This document shows, piece by piece, positions 9,845-19,587 of a stretch of DNA of 38,780 nt. Position 1 is the first letter of the stretch. Each line of letters starts with the position of its first letter. Source of the stretch: Actinomycetota bacterium (GTDB lineage Bacteria; Actinomycetota; Actinomycetes; Nanopelagicales; Nanopelagicaceae). The notes under the pieces are model-generated. The model was given only the letters and a program-made list of their open reading frames with translations, did no database searches and was not told the DNA's origin. The DNA lies in assembly GCA_009701575.1 (NCBI GenBank), contig WLJX01000012.1, positions 1 through 38,780 of the forward strand, written 5' to 3'. The position numbers and the translations under genes are program-made.

Positions 9845-11224
9845 ATGGCCGCAGATCGTCTAGAAACAATTGTTAGCCTCGCAAAACGCAGAGGTTTTGT
9901 TTATCCATCATCAGAAATTTATGGCGGACTTCGCGCCTCTTGGGATTACGGCCCACTCGGAGTTGAGCTAAAAAATAACGTTAAGCGTCAATGGTGGCGT
10001 GCAATGGTTCAAGGTCGTGAAGATGTTGTTGGTTTAGATTCATGCGTAATTTTGGCCCGTGAAGTTTGGGAAGCATCAGGTCACGTTGAAACATTTAGCG
10101 ACCCGCTTACTGAATGTACTGAGTGCCATAAGCGATATCGCGCAGATCATTTAGAAGAAGCTTTCGAAGCCAAGAATAAGCGCAAGCCAGAATCTATGGC
10201 TGAAGTTAATTGCCCAAATTGTGGAAATAAGGGAAAGTTCACAGTGCCAAAGCAATTCTCTGGACTTCTAAAAACTTATCTTGGTGCCGTTGAAGATGAA
10301 TCAGGTCTTGCTTATCTTCGCCCAGAAACTGCGCAAGGAATTTTTATTAATTTTGAGAACGTAGCAACAACTTCTCGTAAAAAACCACCATTTGGTATCG
10401 GCCAAATCGGTAAATCTTTTAGAAATGAAATCACACCTGGAAACTTTATTTTCCGTACTCGTGAATTCGAGCAGATGGAGATGGAATTCTTCGTTGTTCC
10501 AGGCACCGATGAAGATTGGCATCAATATTGGATTGATACCCGTCTCGAATGGTACAAAGGTTTAGGCATTAATCCAGATCGTTTACGTTTGTTTGAGCAC
10601 CCTAAAGAGAAGCTCTCACATTATTCAAAGCGCACAGTTGATATTGAATATAAGTTTGAATTTAACGGCACTGAATGGGGCGAGCTTGAAGGTATTGCAA
10701 GCCGTACCGATTTCGATTTAAAGGCTCATAGCACCGCTTCTGGAAAAGATTTGTCATGGTTTGATCAAGAGAAGAATGAACGTTGGGTGCCATTTGTTAT
10801 TGAACCAGCGGCTGGTGTTGATCGATGTGCACTTACCTTCATGATGGATGCATATACCGAGGACGAAGCTCCTAATGCTAAAGGCGAGATGGAGAAGCGC
10901 GCTGTTATGAAGCTTGATCATCGCTTAGCGCCGATAAAAGTTGCTGTGCTTCCGCTATCTCGTAACGCAGATCTATCACCTAAGGCTCGCGATCTTGCCG
11001 CACAACTTCGCCAGAACTGGTCTGTAGATTTTGATGATGCCGGTGCAATCGGTCGTCGCTATCGCAGACAAGATGAAATCGGAACCCCATTTTGTATCAC
11101 GATTGATTTTGAAACTCTTGAAGATAACGCCGTAACTATTCGCGAACGCGACACTATGGCCCAAGAGCGAATCAGTATCGATCAAGTACAAAATTGGCTT
11201 GCGCCAAGGTTGCTGGGTTGCTAA
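9845..11224 (+). CDS. glyS: glycyl-tRNA synthetase
   Basis: A 459-aa class II alpha2-type GlyRS, the usual actinobacterial length. It starts [20 protein letters not shown], followed by [19 protein letters not shown]. Motif 2 is [25 protein letters not shown] and motif 3 lies at [16 protein letters not shown]; the anticodon-binding domain is the last 100 residues ([12 protein letters not shown]...). An insertion has two cysteine pairs, CTEC near residue 91 and CPNC near residue 123, the likely zinc site of this subfamily. Its placement next to the Zur operator therefore ties zinc to a zinc-containing enzyme, though control of glyS by Zur is not shown. The stop overlaps the chosen dus start. 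Confidence 0.96.
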   Translation: MAADRLETIVSLAKRRGFVYPSSEIYGGLRASWDYGPLGVELKNNVKRQWWRAMVQGREDVVGLDSCVILAREVWEASGHVETFSDPLTECTECHKRYRADHLEEAFEAKNKRKPESMAEVNCPNCGNKGKFTVPKQFSGLLKTYLGAVEDESGLAYLRPETAQGIFINFENVATTSRKKPPFGIGQIGKSFRNEITPGNFIFRTREFEQMEMEFFVVPGTDEDWHQYWIDTRLEWYKGLGINPDRLRLFEHPKEKLSHYSKRTVDIEYKFEFNGTEWGELEGIASRTDFDLKAHSTASGKDLSWFDQEKNERWVPFVIEPAAGVDRCALTFMMDAYTEDEAPNAKGEMEKRAVMKLDHRLAPIKVAVLPLSRNADLSPKARDLAAQLRQNWSVDFDDAGAIGRRYRRQDEIGTPFCITIDFETLEDNAVTIRERDTMAQERISIDQVQNWLAPRLLGC

Positions 11225-12387
11225 CCACAAATCACAAGCCACTTGTTCTTCCAATTGCCAATGGTCAATTTGCGAACAACGAGGTGGTTTTAACGACCCC
11301 AGTTGTTCTTGCGCCAATGGCTGGTATTACCAATTCCGCATTTCGTACGCTCTGTCGCGAACAAGGCGCTGGACTTTTTGTTTCTGAAATGGTTACCGCT
11401 CGCGCTTTAATTGAACGTCATCCTGAAACGATGCGTTTGATTACACCAGGCAAAGGTGAGACTCCAAGATCTGTCCAGTTATATGCAGTCGATCCACGTG
11501 TTACTGGTATGGCGGTAAAGATGTTGATGGAAGAGAATTTAGCGGACCACATTGATTTAAATTTTGGCTGCCCAGTTCCTAAAGTAACTAGACGAGGTGG
11601 GGGATCTGCGCTTCCTTATAAGCAGACTTTATTTTCACAAATAGTGTCCGCCGCGGTAGATGCTGCTAAGCCATTTGGTGTTCCGGTCACAGTAAAGATG
11701 CGAATCGGAATTGATCCGCAGAATGAAACTTATTTAACTGCGGCAAAAGCTGCAGCAGATGCTGGAGTTGCTTGGGTTGCACTTCATGGCCGCTTTGCTT
11801 CGCAGATGTATGAAGGTAAAGCCGATTGGTCAGCGATTTCACGACTGGTTGAACATCTAGCACCAACTGGAGTTCCGGTATTAGGTAATGGTGATATTTG
11901 GTCTGGCGAAGATGGCGTGCGCATGATGAATGAAACCGGGTGTGCTGGCGTTGTTGTAGGCCGTGGTTGTCTTGGACGACCATGGTTATTTGGCGACTTA
12001 GTTGCAGCATTTAACGGTTCAGAATCGCGAATTACACCAACTCTTTTCGAGGTGCGCGACATTATTTATCGCCATGGTGAATTACTTGTTGAATTTTTTG
12101 AGTCTGAAGGACGCGCAATGCGTGATCTGCGTAAACATATGGCCTGGTATTTAAAGGGCTTCCGTGTTCCTCGCGAACTCAGGAGTAAATTCGGAATGGT
12201 CTCATCACTCGGTGAGTTGGAATATCTTCTTGCCCAACTTGAAGATCAACCATACCCAGTTGAAGTTGGCGAATCTCCAAGAGGACGCACAAGTCATGGC
12301 CGACCAGTTCACTTACCAGAAGGTTGGTTAGATGATCCATTTGATATTCCAGAGATAACTATCGACGATTCAGTTTCGGGTGGTTGA
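11218..12387 (+). CDS. dusB: tRNA-dihydrouridine synthase (DusB-like)
   Basis: A 389-aa FMN enzyme that reduces uridine to dihydrouridine in the tRNA D-loop. The TIM-barrel motifs are present: [28 protein letters not shown], the catalytic-cysteine block [44 protein letters not shown] and [14 protein letters not shown]. The C-terminal helical domain contains [11 protein letters not shown]. The start is uncertain: TTG at 11218 (overlapping the glyS stop, [13 protein letters not shown]) is chosen; TTG 11194 is in frame too. The last 50 residues ([12 protein letters not shown]...) form the tail usual in actinobacterial Dus. It overlaps the next gene by 4 nt. Confidence 0.93.
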   Translation: MLTTNHKPLVLPIANGQFANNEVVLTTPVVLAPMAGITNSAFRTLCREQGAGLFVSEMVTARALIERHPETMRLITPGKGETPRSVQLYAVDPRVTGMAVKMLMEENLADHIDLNFGCPVPKVTRRGGGSALPYKQTLFSQIVSAAVDAAKPFGVPVTVKMRIGIDPQNETYLTAAKAAADAGVAWVALHGRFASQMYEGKADWSAISRLVEHLAPTGVPVLGNGDIWSGEDGVRMMNETGCAGVVVGRGCLGRPWLFGDLVAAFNGSESRITPTLFEVRDIIYRHGELLVEFFESEGRAMRDLRKHMAWYLKGFRVPRELRSKFGMVSSLGELEYLLAQLEDQPYPVEVGESPRGRTSHGRPVHLPEGWLDDPFDIPEITIDDSVSGG

Positions 12388-13019
12388 AATTGTTCTTAAT
12401 TTTTAAATTGATAAAGCGCACAATCGCTTTCATCCTCTTGCTAATAATCGTGCTGCCACTTTATGCTGGCGGCAGAGTTTGGTACACGGCAAATCACACA
12501 ACACCAAAAGCAAGTGATGCAATTATTGTTTTAGGTGCAGCGCAATTCGATGGCGTACCAAGTCCAGTTTTAGAGGCAAGGTTGTTAGAAGCTAAGCGAA
12601 TATTTAACGCAAAGCTTGCGCCAAGAATTCTTACTGTTGGATCCAGAGCGCCAGGTGATCGCACAACTGAAGCAGCAAGTGGTTTCTATTGGTTAGTAGA
12701 CCACGGTGTTTCTAAAAAATTCGTGGATTCAATTCCATATGGTCGAGATACTTTGGCCAGCACAGAAAGCTACGTTGGAGTCATGAACAAATTGAATTTA
12801 AAGTCAGCAATAATTGTTACTGATCAATATCACTGCTTGCGTGCAATTACGATGGCCGAAAATCTTGGAATCACTGCAACATGCGCACCAACAAGAACTG
12901 GTCCTGCCTCAACCTCTAATTCGAGTTTTCGCTATCTAGTACGTGAAACGGGCGCATATTTGGCCTATGTCACCGTTGGACGGCATGGTATTCACCTGAC
13001 CGATCAAGTTAAGAATTAG
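12384..13019 (+). CDS. YdcF/SanA-like DUF218 membrane-anchored protein
   Basis: A 211-aa protein with one N-terminal membrane segment (about residues 13-30, TIAFILLLIIVLPLYAGG) and an extracytoplasmic DUF218 domain. Family landmarks: DAIIVLGAAQFDGVPSPVLEARL, ILTVGSRAPGDRTTEA, DTLASTESYVG and AIIVTDQYHCLRAITMAENLGI. Members (SanA, ElyC, YdcF) are linked to envelope integrity and lipid-carrier-dependent wall synthesis, but their chemistry is unresolved. The TTG start overlaps the dus stop codon, pointing to translational coupling. Being near uppS and muramidase genes fits an envelope role, but only loosely. Confidence 0.85.
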   Translation: MKLFLIFKLIKRTIAFILLLIIVLPLYAGGRVWYTANHTTPKASDAIIVLGAAQFDGVPSPVLEARLLEAKRIFNAKLAPRILTVGSRAPGDRTTEAASGFYWLVDHGVSKKFVDSIPYGRDTLASTESYVGVMNKLNLKSAIIVTDQYHCLRAITMAENLGITATCAPTRTGPASTSNSSFRYLVRETGAYLAYVTVGRHGIHLTDQVKN

Positions 13020-13043
13020 ATCAGGAGTTAGGGTTACGACACT

Positions 13044-14279
13044 ATGGTTCTAAAGGCAGCGGTCGAACATTCGGGCTACAACGATTTCGATCGTGCGCGC
13101 TTTTTAGATGAGCCAGCAAAGAGGTTAGGCCGTACTGAGTTTGCACGAGATCGCGCACGAATTATTCATTCATTTGCACTTCGTCGTTTAGCTGCGAAAA
13201 CTCAAGTTGCGGTCCCATGGGCCACAGATTTTCCACGCACCAGACTTTCGCACTCACTTGAATGCGCCCAAGTAGGACGCGAACTTGGTGCTGCACTCGG
13301 CGCAGATCCAGATTTAATGGAGGGCGCTTGTCTTGCACATGACATAGGCCACCCGCCATTTGGTCACAACGGTGAAGATGCGTTAAATGAAACAGCGTTA
13401 AGTTGTGGTGGCTTTGAAGGAAATGCCCAGAGTTTTCGGTTATTAGTTCGCCTAGAAGCAAAGACTGTTGATGCAGAAGGTATCTCACTTGGCTTGAATT
13501 TAACCCGCGCAAGTTTGGATGCAGCAACTAAATATCCCTGGCCTCGTGCCGAAAATGCAAGCAAATTTGGTGTTTACGACGATGATTTAAAGATATTTAA
13601 TTGGGTGCGTAAAGATGCACCAGTTGGAAGTCAATCCTTTGAAGCCCAAATTATGGATTGGTCAGATGATGTTGCCTATAGCGTTCATGATTTGGAAGAT
13701 GCACTAGTTTCTGGTCAAGTGAAACTGCACGATCTAACTAATGATTTTGCAGATATTTACAAAGATGCACAATCAAATAATTTAGCTGATATCACAATCG
13801 ATGAAGCGAAAGTTGCACTTGAGAATTTGCAGAAACTCTCGTGTTGGCCAAAAGAATATGATGGAAGTCATCGCGCACTTGCCAGATTAAAAGATTTAGC
13901 AAGCCAATTAGTTGGCCGATTCGCACGTGCCGCTGAAGAAGCCACGCGTGAACAATATGGTCCTGGTCAATTAACTAGATACAACGCTAATTTGGTGGTT
14001 CCTCGGGCTCAACATGTTGAAGTTGCTTTTCTAAAGTCGCTTGCAGGTTTCTACATTATCAACTCAGAACGCTCTGTAAAACGTTATGACAATGAGCAAA
14101 CTTTGATTCACGAGCTAGTGGCAGCAGTTTTAAAGGGCGCCCCAAACACTTTGGAATCTTTCTTCCTCCAAGATTGGCAACGTGCAACATCAGATAGCGC
14201 AAGATTGCGCGTGGTTATAGATCAAGTGGCTTCACTGACCGACCCAGGGGCGATCGCGCTAGCTGCGCGATTAAGATAA
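13044..14279 (+). CDS. dgt: deoxyguanosinetriphosphate triphosphohydrolase-like protein
   Basis: A 411-aa HD-domain dNTP triphosphohydrolase, which splits dGTP (or other dNTPs) to deoxynucleoside and triphosphate. HD metal ligands are visible: H70 in TRLSHSLECAQVGREL, H99-D100 in AHDIGHPPFGHNGEDALNE, and the later Asp in MDWSDDVAYSVHDLEDA. Its position immediately before dnaG is conserved in actinobacteria. The box TAGGGT lies 9 nt before the ATG, so the gene may have its own promoter despite following the YdcF gene by 24 bp. Confidence 0.94.
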   Translation: MVLKAAVEHSGYNDFDRARFLDEPAKRLGRTEFARDRARIIHSFALRRLAAKTQVAVPWATDFPRTRLSHSLECAQVGRELGAALGADPDLMEGACLAHDIGHPPFGHNGEDALNETALSCGGFEGNAQSFRLLVRLEAKTVDAEGISLGLNLTRASLDAATKYPWPRAENASKFGVYDDDLKIFNWVRKDAPVGSQSFEAQIMDWSDDVAYSVHDLEDALVSGQVKLHDLTNDFADIYKDAQSNNLADITIDEAKVALENLQKLSCWPKEYDGSHRALARLKDLASQLVGRFARAAEEATREQYGPGQLTRYNANLVVPRAQHVEVAFLKSLAGFYIINSERSVKRYDNEQTLIHELVAAVLKGAPNTLESFFLQDWQRATSDSARLRVVIDQVASLTDPGAIALAARLR

Positions 14280-14284
14280 GCGCC

Positions 14285-16120
14285 ATGGCTTCCGGTCGAA
14301 TTCGCGATGAAGATGTAACTTACGTTCGCGATAACAGCTCGATTGATGATGTTATTAGCGACTTCGTTCAATTAAAGGGCGCTGGTGGGGGACAGAAGAA
14401 AGGTCTCTGCCCATTTCATGACGAGAAGAGCCCTTCATTTCACGTAACTCCAAGTAAGGGTTACTTCCACTGTTTTGGTTGTGGTGTTGGCGGCGATGCA
14501 ATCGCATTCTTGATGAAGATTGATCATCTATCTTTCTCGGAATCTGTTGAACGTCTCGCCGATCGCATGGGATATACCTTGCGATATGACGGAACAAACA
14601 CGAATACCGGCCCAAGTATTAATCGCTCAAGGTTGGTTGCGGCAAATGTTGCTGCCATGAATTTTTATCGCGAACAGATTAACTTGCCGGGCACTGCCCA
14701 AGTTGGCCGTGATTTTTTGCAGAAGCGTGGCTTTGATAAGGCAGCAGCCGAATTGTTTAGCGTTGGCTATGCCCCAGATGAATGGGATGGCCTTTATAAA
14801 CACCTTAAAACTCTGGGATTTACCGATAGCGAATTATCACTCGCTGGTCTTACTAAAGATGGAACAAAGGGACCAATCGATAGATATCGCAACCGTTTAG
14901 TCTGGCCAATAAAAGATATCTCTGGTGATGTTGTTGGCTTTGGTGCCCGAAAACTTGTAAGTGATGAAGTTGATCAAGGTCCTAAGTATTTAAATACTGC
15001 AGAAACCCCGCTATATAAGAAGAGTCAGATTCTTTACGGTCTTGATATGGCGAAGAAAGAGATTGCCAAGAAGCGCCAAGTTGTAATCGTTGAAGGCTAT
15101 ACCGATGTAATGGCTGCGCACTTAGCCGGAATTACAACGGCCGTTGCAACTTGTGGAACCGCGTTTGGTGATGAACATATTCGAGTTATTCGTAGGTTGC
15201 TTATGGATGATGACGCTTTTCGAGGTGAAGTTATCTTCACTTTCGATGGCGATGCAGCAGGCCAGAAAGCGGCGCTCCGAGCATTTGGTGATGATCAGAA
15301 ATTCGTTGCCCAAACATTTGTTGCAGTCGAACCTTCGGGTATGGACCCTTGTGACCTTCGTATTGAATCTGGCGACGCCGCAGTTCGCGATTTAATCGCC
15401 CGTCGGGTTCCACTATTTGAATTTGCTATCAAGAGCGAGATTGCAAAGTACGATGTAAATGCCGCAGAAGGACGAGTCTCTGCGCTAAATCAAGTTGCAC
15501 CACTAATAGGAAAAATTCGAGATGCTTCGCTTCGTCCAGAGTATGCGCGTTTAGTTGCCGGCTGGCTTGGACTTGAGGTAGATATCGTTACAAGCGCTAT
15601 TAAGAAGAGCACGACTAGAAGTGTTCCATCACAAAATCTAGAGCCTGCGGTTCAATCTGAAGTTAATCTGCGCGATCCAATTTTGATGATGGAGCGTGAA
15701 GTATTGAAGATTAAATTGCAACATCCTGAGCTTGCCAAAGATTGGGCGCTACTCGAGAAGAATGCATTCACCTATTGGGCATATCACCAGCTTCGTACTC
15801 AACTAGATCAGATGCCTGAATTAAATATTCAGAAACTTTTAGAGACCAGTGAGAGTGAAGATATTCGCGCCCTTATTACTGAATTGACAGTCGAACCAAT
15901 TCGAACCGATCGCGAAATTTCCGAGCGATATATTGCAGCAATATTTGCGCGCCTGCGCGAGGTAGCGTTAAGCAGATCGATTGCAGAAATTAAATCAACG
16001 TTGCAACGTCTTAATCCAACTGAGAATGAGGCCCAATACAATGAGGTTTTTGGCGCCCTGGTTGCGATGGAGGCCGAGCGCCGAGTGCAGAAAGATGCTG
16101 CATTGGGTGAGTTAGGTTGA
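14285..16120 (+). CDS. dnaG: DNA primase
   Basis: A 611-aa DnaG, which makes RNA primers at the replication fork. The N-terminal CHC2 zinc domain has LCPFHDEKSPSFHV and YFHCFGCGVGGDAI (C42, H45, C63, C66). The RNA polymerase core includes YLNTAETPLYKKSQILYGL, and the TOPRIM fold follows with VVIVEGYTDVMAA (around 265) and FTFDGDAAGQKAAL (around 319). The C-terminal 170 residues form the helical DnaB-interaction domain. It starts 5 bp after dgt. Followed by tRNA-Asn. Confidence 0.97.
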   Translation: MASGRIRDEDVTYVRDNSSIDDVISDFVQLKGAGGGQKKGLCPFHDEKSPSFHVTPSKGYFHCFGCGVGGDAIAFLMKIDHLSFSESVERLADRMGYTLRYDGTNTNTGPSINRSRLVAANVAAMNFYREQINLPGTAQVGRDFLQKRGFDKAAAELFSVGYAPDEWDGLYKHLKTLGFTDSELSLAGLTKDGTKGPIDRYRNRLVWPIKDISGDVVGFGARKLVSDEVDQGPKYLNTAETPLYKKSQILYGLDMAKKEIAKKRQVVIVEGYTDVMAAHLAGITTAVATCGTAFGDEHIRVIRRLLMDDDAFRGEVIFTFDGDAAGQKAALRAFGDDQKFVAQTFVAVEPSGMDPCDLRIESGDAAVRDLIARRVPLFEFAIKSEIAKYDVNAAEGRVSALNQVAPLIGKIRDASLRPEYARLVAGWLGLEVDIVTSAIKKSTTRSVPSQNLEPAVQSEVNLRDPILMMEREVLKIKLQHPELAKDWALLEKNAFTYWAYHQLRTQLDQMPELNIQKLLETSESEDIRALITELTVEPIRTDREISERYIAAIFARLREVALSRSIAEIKSTLQRLNPTENEAQYNEVFGALVAMEAERRVQKDAALGELG

Positions 16121-16150
16121 TTGGGATAAGCCCCAAGCGTCAGATATAGT
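16121..16150 (+). promoter_or_regulatory. promoter of tRNA-Asn
   Basis: TTGGGA at 16121-16126 and TATAGT at 16145-16150 are separated by 18 bases, a plausible -35/-10 pair 14 bases before the mature tRNA 5' end. It begins right after the dnaG stop codon. Confidence 0.55.
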
Positions 16151-16163
16151 TCGCTCGTTACAA

Positions 16164-16236
16164 TCCCTCATAGCTCAATTGGCAGAGCAGCCGACTGTTA
16201 ATCGGCAGGTTCTTGGTTCGAGTCCAAGTGAGGGAG
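16164..16236 (+). tRNA. tRNA-Asn (anticodon GTT)
   Basis: A complete 73-nt cloverleaf. The acceptor stem TCCCTCA pairs with TGAGGGA; the D-arm is AGCTCAATTGGCAGAGC; the anticodon stem GCCGA/TCGGC encloses the loop CTGTTAA with anticodon GTT (Asn); the T-arm CTTGG/CCAAG surrounds TTCGAGT. The discriminator base is G and the following bases are CA then A, so a full CCA is not encoded. The next gene starts only 25 nt downstream, without a terminator between. Confidence 0.97.
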
Positions 16237-16261
16237 CAATCGCAAAAGTAGAAGGGTCGTC

Positions 16262-17143
16262 ATGATGGCAAATTACAGCCTTTCTAAATCATGGCAGAAC
16301 ACCCCAATCGGCGCCCGGATAATTCGCCTCTTTCTTGGTATCACTTTTATTTACGGTGGTTGGAATAAAGCTACTGATCCAGGTTTCTTAGATCCAAAGT
16401 CTGCGCATTACATCGGCGCACAAATTACGAGTTACCTTGATACCTCGCCACTTTCCTTCGCGCTAACTCATATGGTCGAACACGCAACAGTATTTGGCTG
16501 GCTTGTAATGCTCTCTGAATTCGCAATTGGAATTGCGACCCTTACAGGTATTGCTTTAGAACTTGCTGCACTTGGTGGCTTCTTCCTATCAATTACGCTC
16601 TGGTTAACCGCAACATGGACCGTCAAGCCATACTTTTTGGGAAGTGACACCGCATATGCGATTCTCTGGCTCGCGCTCTTCTTCTTAGTTCGCCAAAATA
16701 CAAAGGGTCGACGAGTAACTTCACTTCTGCCTGACCTAGGAGATCGCCGCGAGGTAATTCGAATTCTCGGGATAGCAGTTGCATCAGTTGCCGCAGTCTT
16801 TGTTGGCGGGAAATTTAAAACTTCAAATCCAACCCCAGAGACTGGAACCGCAATCGCAAAGTTAGTCGATTTCCCTGTCGGGTCTACAAAATCTTTCACT
16901 GCAGCAGATGGAACTGCAGCCATGTTATTTAGAACTAAAGCTGGCGTATTTGCCTATTCAACAATTTGCACCCACCAAGGATGCAGCGTCAGTTACAACT
17001 CAAATTCTAATCACTTGATCTGCCCTTGCCATGGTGCGCAATTTGACCCAGCAAATGGCGGCGCAGTCATATCCGGTCCAACAAAGATTGCTCTACCTAA
17101 AATTAACGTTGCCGTTAAAGGCACAGATATCGTTCAGATTTAA
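16262..17143 (+). CDS. DoxX/DoxD-type membrane domain fused to a Rieske [2Fe-2S] domain
   Basis: A 293-aa fusion. Residues about 18-155 form a four-helix DoxX/DoxD-like membrane domain (RLFLGITFIYGGWNKATDPGF near its start); a fifth hydrophobic segment (about 162-182, IRILGIAVASVAAVFVGG) leads to a C-terminal Rieske domain. The cluster ligands are intact: C236-T-H238 with C241 in CTHQGC, and C254-P-C256-H257 in CPCHGAQFD; C241/C256 should form the usual disulfide. DoxD is the small subunit of thiosulfate:quinone oxidoreductase, so electron transfer to quinone is a reasonable but unproven idea. GAAGGG at 16251-16256 is the RBS; the second ATG (16265) is an equally spaced alternative start. Convergent with galT, 7 bp apart. 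Confidence 0.85.
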   Translation: MMANYSLSKSWQNTPIGARIIRLFLGITFIYGGWNKATDPGFLDPKSAHYIGAQITSYLDTSPLSFALTHMVEHATVFGWLVMLSEFAIGIATLTGIALELAALGGFFLSITLWLTATWTVKPYFLGSDTAYAILWLALFFLVRQNTKGRRVTSLLPDLGDRREVIRILGIAVASVAAVFVGGKFKTSNPTPETGTAIAKLVDFPVGSTKSFTAADGTAAMLFRTKAGVFAYSTICTHQGCSVSYNSNSNHLICPCHGAQFDPANGGAVISGPTKIALPKINVAVKGTDIVQI

Positions 17144-17150
17144 TTACTAA

Positions 17151-18269
17151 TTAGAGTTTTACATCACGCATTTGTGCTGCAGATTGCTCAGGTTTCAAAT
17201 CCATAATAAAGGCTTGCATCGCAGATTCCGATCCTGCTAAATATTTTAATTTCCCGGGTGCGCGTCGGATACTTGTGATCTGCATATGCAATCCAAGAAC
17301 TTCACGCCCAACGTTTACGGGTGCTTGATGCCAAGATGCCATGTATGCCATCTCTATCCCAAAGACACCATCGAGTCGTTGTAGCGCTTCCTTCGCAACT
17401 TCGGCGAAAGCATCAGCGGCTTCATCGGATAAGGCGGCAAGATCTGGAACAAATTTCTTTGGGGCGATATGAATTTCGAAGGGATATCTCGATGCAAATG
17501 GCACATAAGCAATCCACTCACTATTTTGGGCCACGATGCGAACTTCATCTTTTAACTCGCGAGCAATAATGTCGGTGAGAAGCGGACGAGAGTGTTTTAC
17601 AAAGTGCTCAGTTGCAACTTTTAACATCTTTTCGACCCGGGGCGGCAGGTATGAGTAAGAGTAAATCTGACCATGTGGATGCTGAAGAGTCACACCAATC
17701 TCAACGCCGCGATTTTCAAAGGGAAAGATATGCACAATATGTGGCAACTTTGCAATTTCGCGAGTGCGATCACGCCAAGCTTCCATAACAATTCGCATCT
17801 GCTCTAAAGAGAGTGAACCAAAGTTCGCTTCATGATCATCGGTATAACAAAGAACTTCGCAGAAACCAGCGGCATCAACAACTGGAGTATCAAGACCATC
17901 GTATGCTGGCAATTTCCAATCACTTCCTGCAGGCGCTAGAGATGGTGACAGATTTTCAAAGACTGCGACCCCATAACTACTTTCCGGAATTTCTGAAAGT
18001 AGACCTGGTTTTGTTGGACAGAGTGGACACAATTCCTTTGGCGGCAAGAAGGTTCGTGATTGGCGATGTGCCGCCATAACAACCCACTCATTTGTAAGAG
18101 CATCTAAGCGAAGTTCGCCGAGTCCCGGTCGCTTCTCAACCGGCCGAGTATCAATTGCATCGCGCACGGTTGGCTTTGAATCGTAATAAGAGATTGTGCG
18201 CCCATCAGAAAGCTTGCGGTCTTGGCGAGTTATGCCATGACTAAGCGAGATCAGTTTTTCGCTGCTCAT
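17151..18269 (-). CDS. galT: galactose-1-phosphate uridylyltransferase
   Basis: A 372-aa GalT of the Leloir pathway (UDP-glucose plus galactose-1-phosphate to UDP-galactose plus glucose-1-phosphate). The HIT-like active site is HPHGQIYSYSYLPP, with the nucleophilic histidine in HPHGQ; the zinc-type CPLCP motif is at about residue 85 (ELCPLCPTKPG), and the second half holds FASRYPFEIHIAPKK and MASWHQAPVN. I start at ATG 18269 (MSSEKLIS); a TTG three codons upstream is possible. It stands 28 bp after the GH25 gene and is probably the last gene of the operon running from 23.1 kb. galK and galE are not in the window. Confidence 0.93.
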   Translation of the reverse strand: MSSEKLISLSHGITRQDRKLSDGRTISYYDSKPTVRDAIDTRPVEKRPGLGELRLDALTNEWVVMAAHRQSRTFLPPKELCPLCPTKPGLLSEIPESSYGVAVFENLSPSLAPAGSDWKLPAYDGLDTPVVDAAGFCEVLCYTDDHEANFGSLSLEQMRIVMEAWRDRTREIAKLPHIVHIFPFENRGVEIGVTLQHPHGQIYSYSYLPPRVEKMLKVATEHFVKHSRPLLTDIIARELKDEVRIVAQNSEWIAYVPFASRYPFEIHIAPKKFVPDLAALSDEAADAFAEVAKEALQRLDGVFGIEMAYMASWHQAPVNVGREVLGLHMQITSIRRAPGKLKYLAGSESAMQAFIMDLKPEQSAAQMRDVKL

Positions 18270-18297
18270 AATAGGCAACTCTATCTTTTAGATTCTT

Positions 18298-19587
18298 TTA
18301 ATTACGAATTTGCCCCGCGCACGCATCAACTGGTTGTGGGGCAGGCTTCTTAGTTGGCGATGGCTTAGGGGTTGGAGTTGGGCCTTGCGTAACCTCAAAC
18401 ATCACAGGTATCACAGAGCTTGCGTGAGTATTTGATTCATCAAAGTATTCGACAAAGCCCACGTAACTTCCGGCTTCAAGTCCGCTTATCTTCAGCGTCC
18501 ATCGCCCAGATGCCGAACGAATTACATCTTGAACGCCGGTCTTTATTAAGGAATCAGCAGATAAAAATCGCACACTTCCAGTAACAACAGGTGTTCCATC
18601 TGGTCTCACTGCATCAACAACAAAATCTGCAGAATCATTGGTGGTTAACGTAGAAGCACCTGAAATGAGCGTGGCTGTCGTTGTTTCGTTAAATGGAAGT
18701 AGATCAACAGCATCTGGTTGCCAAACACCTTTTGTAAGTGCATAGAACTTCTCTTCGCTACCGCCAAAAACATTAAGATCAATCCGTGAACTAGCAACTC
18801 CATATTTAGATCCCTTGCCACAAGATGTGTACTGCCAGATTTGATAATCAGCGGTGCAATCTGCCTTTGTCCATGAATGCGCGTAGCATCCAACGCTCTT
18901 CATTCCAGGATGATTTGCAGGTTCGGCGGGATGCTTACCGTAAGCGGCAATCCAAAGTGGATACTGCGCTAACTCTTTGGAACGAGACATCGCACTCTGC
19001 AAGAAATTGGGATAGGAATAAATAAATGGTTTGCGATTAGTTTTCTCTGTAACAGTTGCTAACCAAGTCTTTGCCCAAAGTGAAACCTGGCTTCTGCTTG
19101 CATATTTCTTACATACCCCCGCGATTTTACGAACACAATTAGTTTCAAGATCTAGCGCTACCGGTAAATCTTGTTCGGTATACCCTCCAATTTCACCAAG
19201 TCGCCAGATAACTTTCTGGGCTTGTGCTTTCGCATCAGCAATTATTTCAGCCTTTACCGTTGTATCCGGTAAGTATGAAAAATAATAGAAGCCGGTATAA
19301 AGACCTGCAGCATGTGCGGCGTCACGATCAGCAATTAAGTGTTTCTTGGCTGTTGCATCGGCGAGTGGTTGTGAGTCAGCGCCCTTAATCATCACAAATC
19401 TGACACCAACTTTCGCCATCTTCTCGAAATTTATTGGCTTGTCATATGGATGTTGCCACTTACTTATATCAACACCATGAATTCTATTTCCGGGTCCAGC
19501 CGTAACTAATTGCAGTGGACCAGCAGCAATTACGTTATTTGAAACTAGTGAGAGGCAGAGTGTTATAAGCAAGAAGAGGCGCTTCAC
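18298..19587 (-). CDS. secreted GH25 muramidase with C-terminal Ig-like domain
   Basis: A 429-aa protein: signal peptide (residues 1-22, LFLLITLCLSLVSNNVIAA), GH25 lysozyme domain (about 35-285) and an Ig-like beta domain (about 300-400), then a TPTPKPSPTKKPAPQP tail. The GH25 catalytic acids are apparent: D40 in HGVDISKWQ, and D146/E148 in VALDLETN; FYYFSY, FIYSYPNFL, PLWIAAYG and YQIWQYTSCGKG are typical strand ends. GH25 enzymes cut the MurNAc-GlcNAc bond of peptidoglycan, so this enzyme probably remodels the cell's own wall or attacks neighbours. Its start overlaps the 90-aa gene upstream by 4 nt. Confidence 0.92.
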   Translation of the reverse strand: MKRLFLLITLCLSLVSNNVIAAGPLQLVTAGPGNRIHGVDISKWQHPYDKPINFEKMAKVGVRFVMIKGADSQPLADATAKKHLIADRDAAHAAGLYTGFYYFSYLPDTTVKAEIIADAKAQAQKVIWRLGEIGGYTEQDLPVALDLETNCVRKIAGVCKKYASRSQVSLWAKTWLATVTEKTNRKPFIYSYPNFLQSAMSRSKELAQYPLWIAAYGKHPAEPANHPGMKSVGCYAHSWTKADCTADYQIWQYTSCGKGSKYGVASSRIDLNVFGGSEEKFYALTKGVWQPDAVDLLPFNETTTATLISGASTLTTNDSADFVVDAVRPDGTPVVTGSVRFLSADSLIKTGVQDVIRSASGRWTLKISGLEAGSYVGFVEYFDESNTHASSVIPVMFEVTQGPTPTPKPSPTKKPAPQPVDACAGQIRN

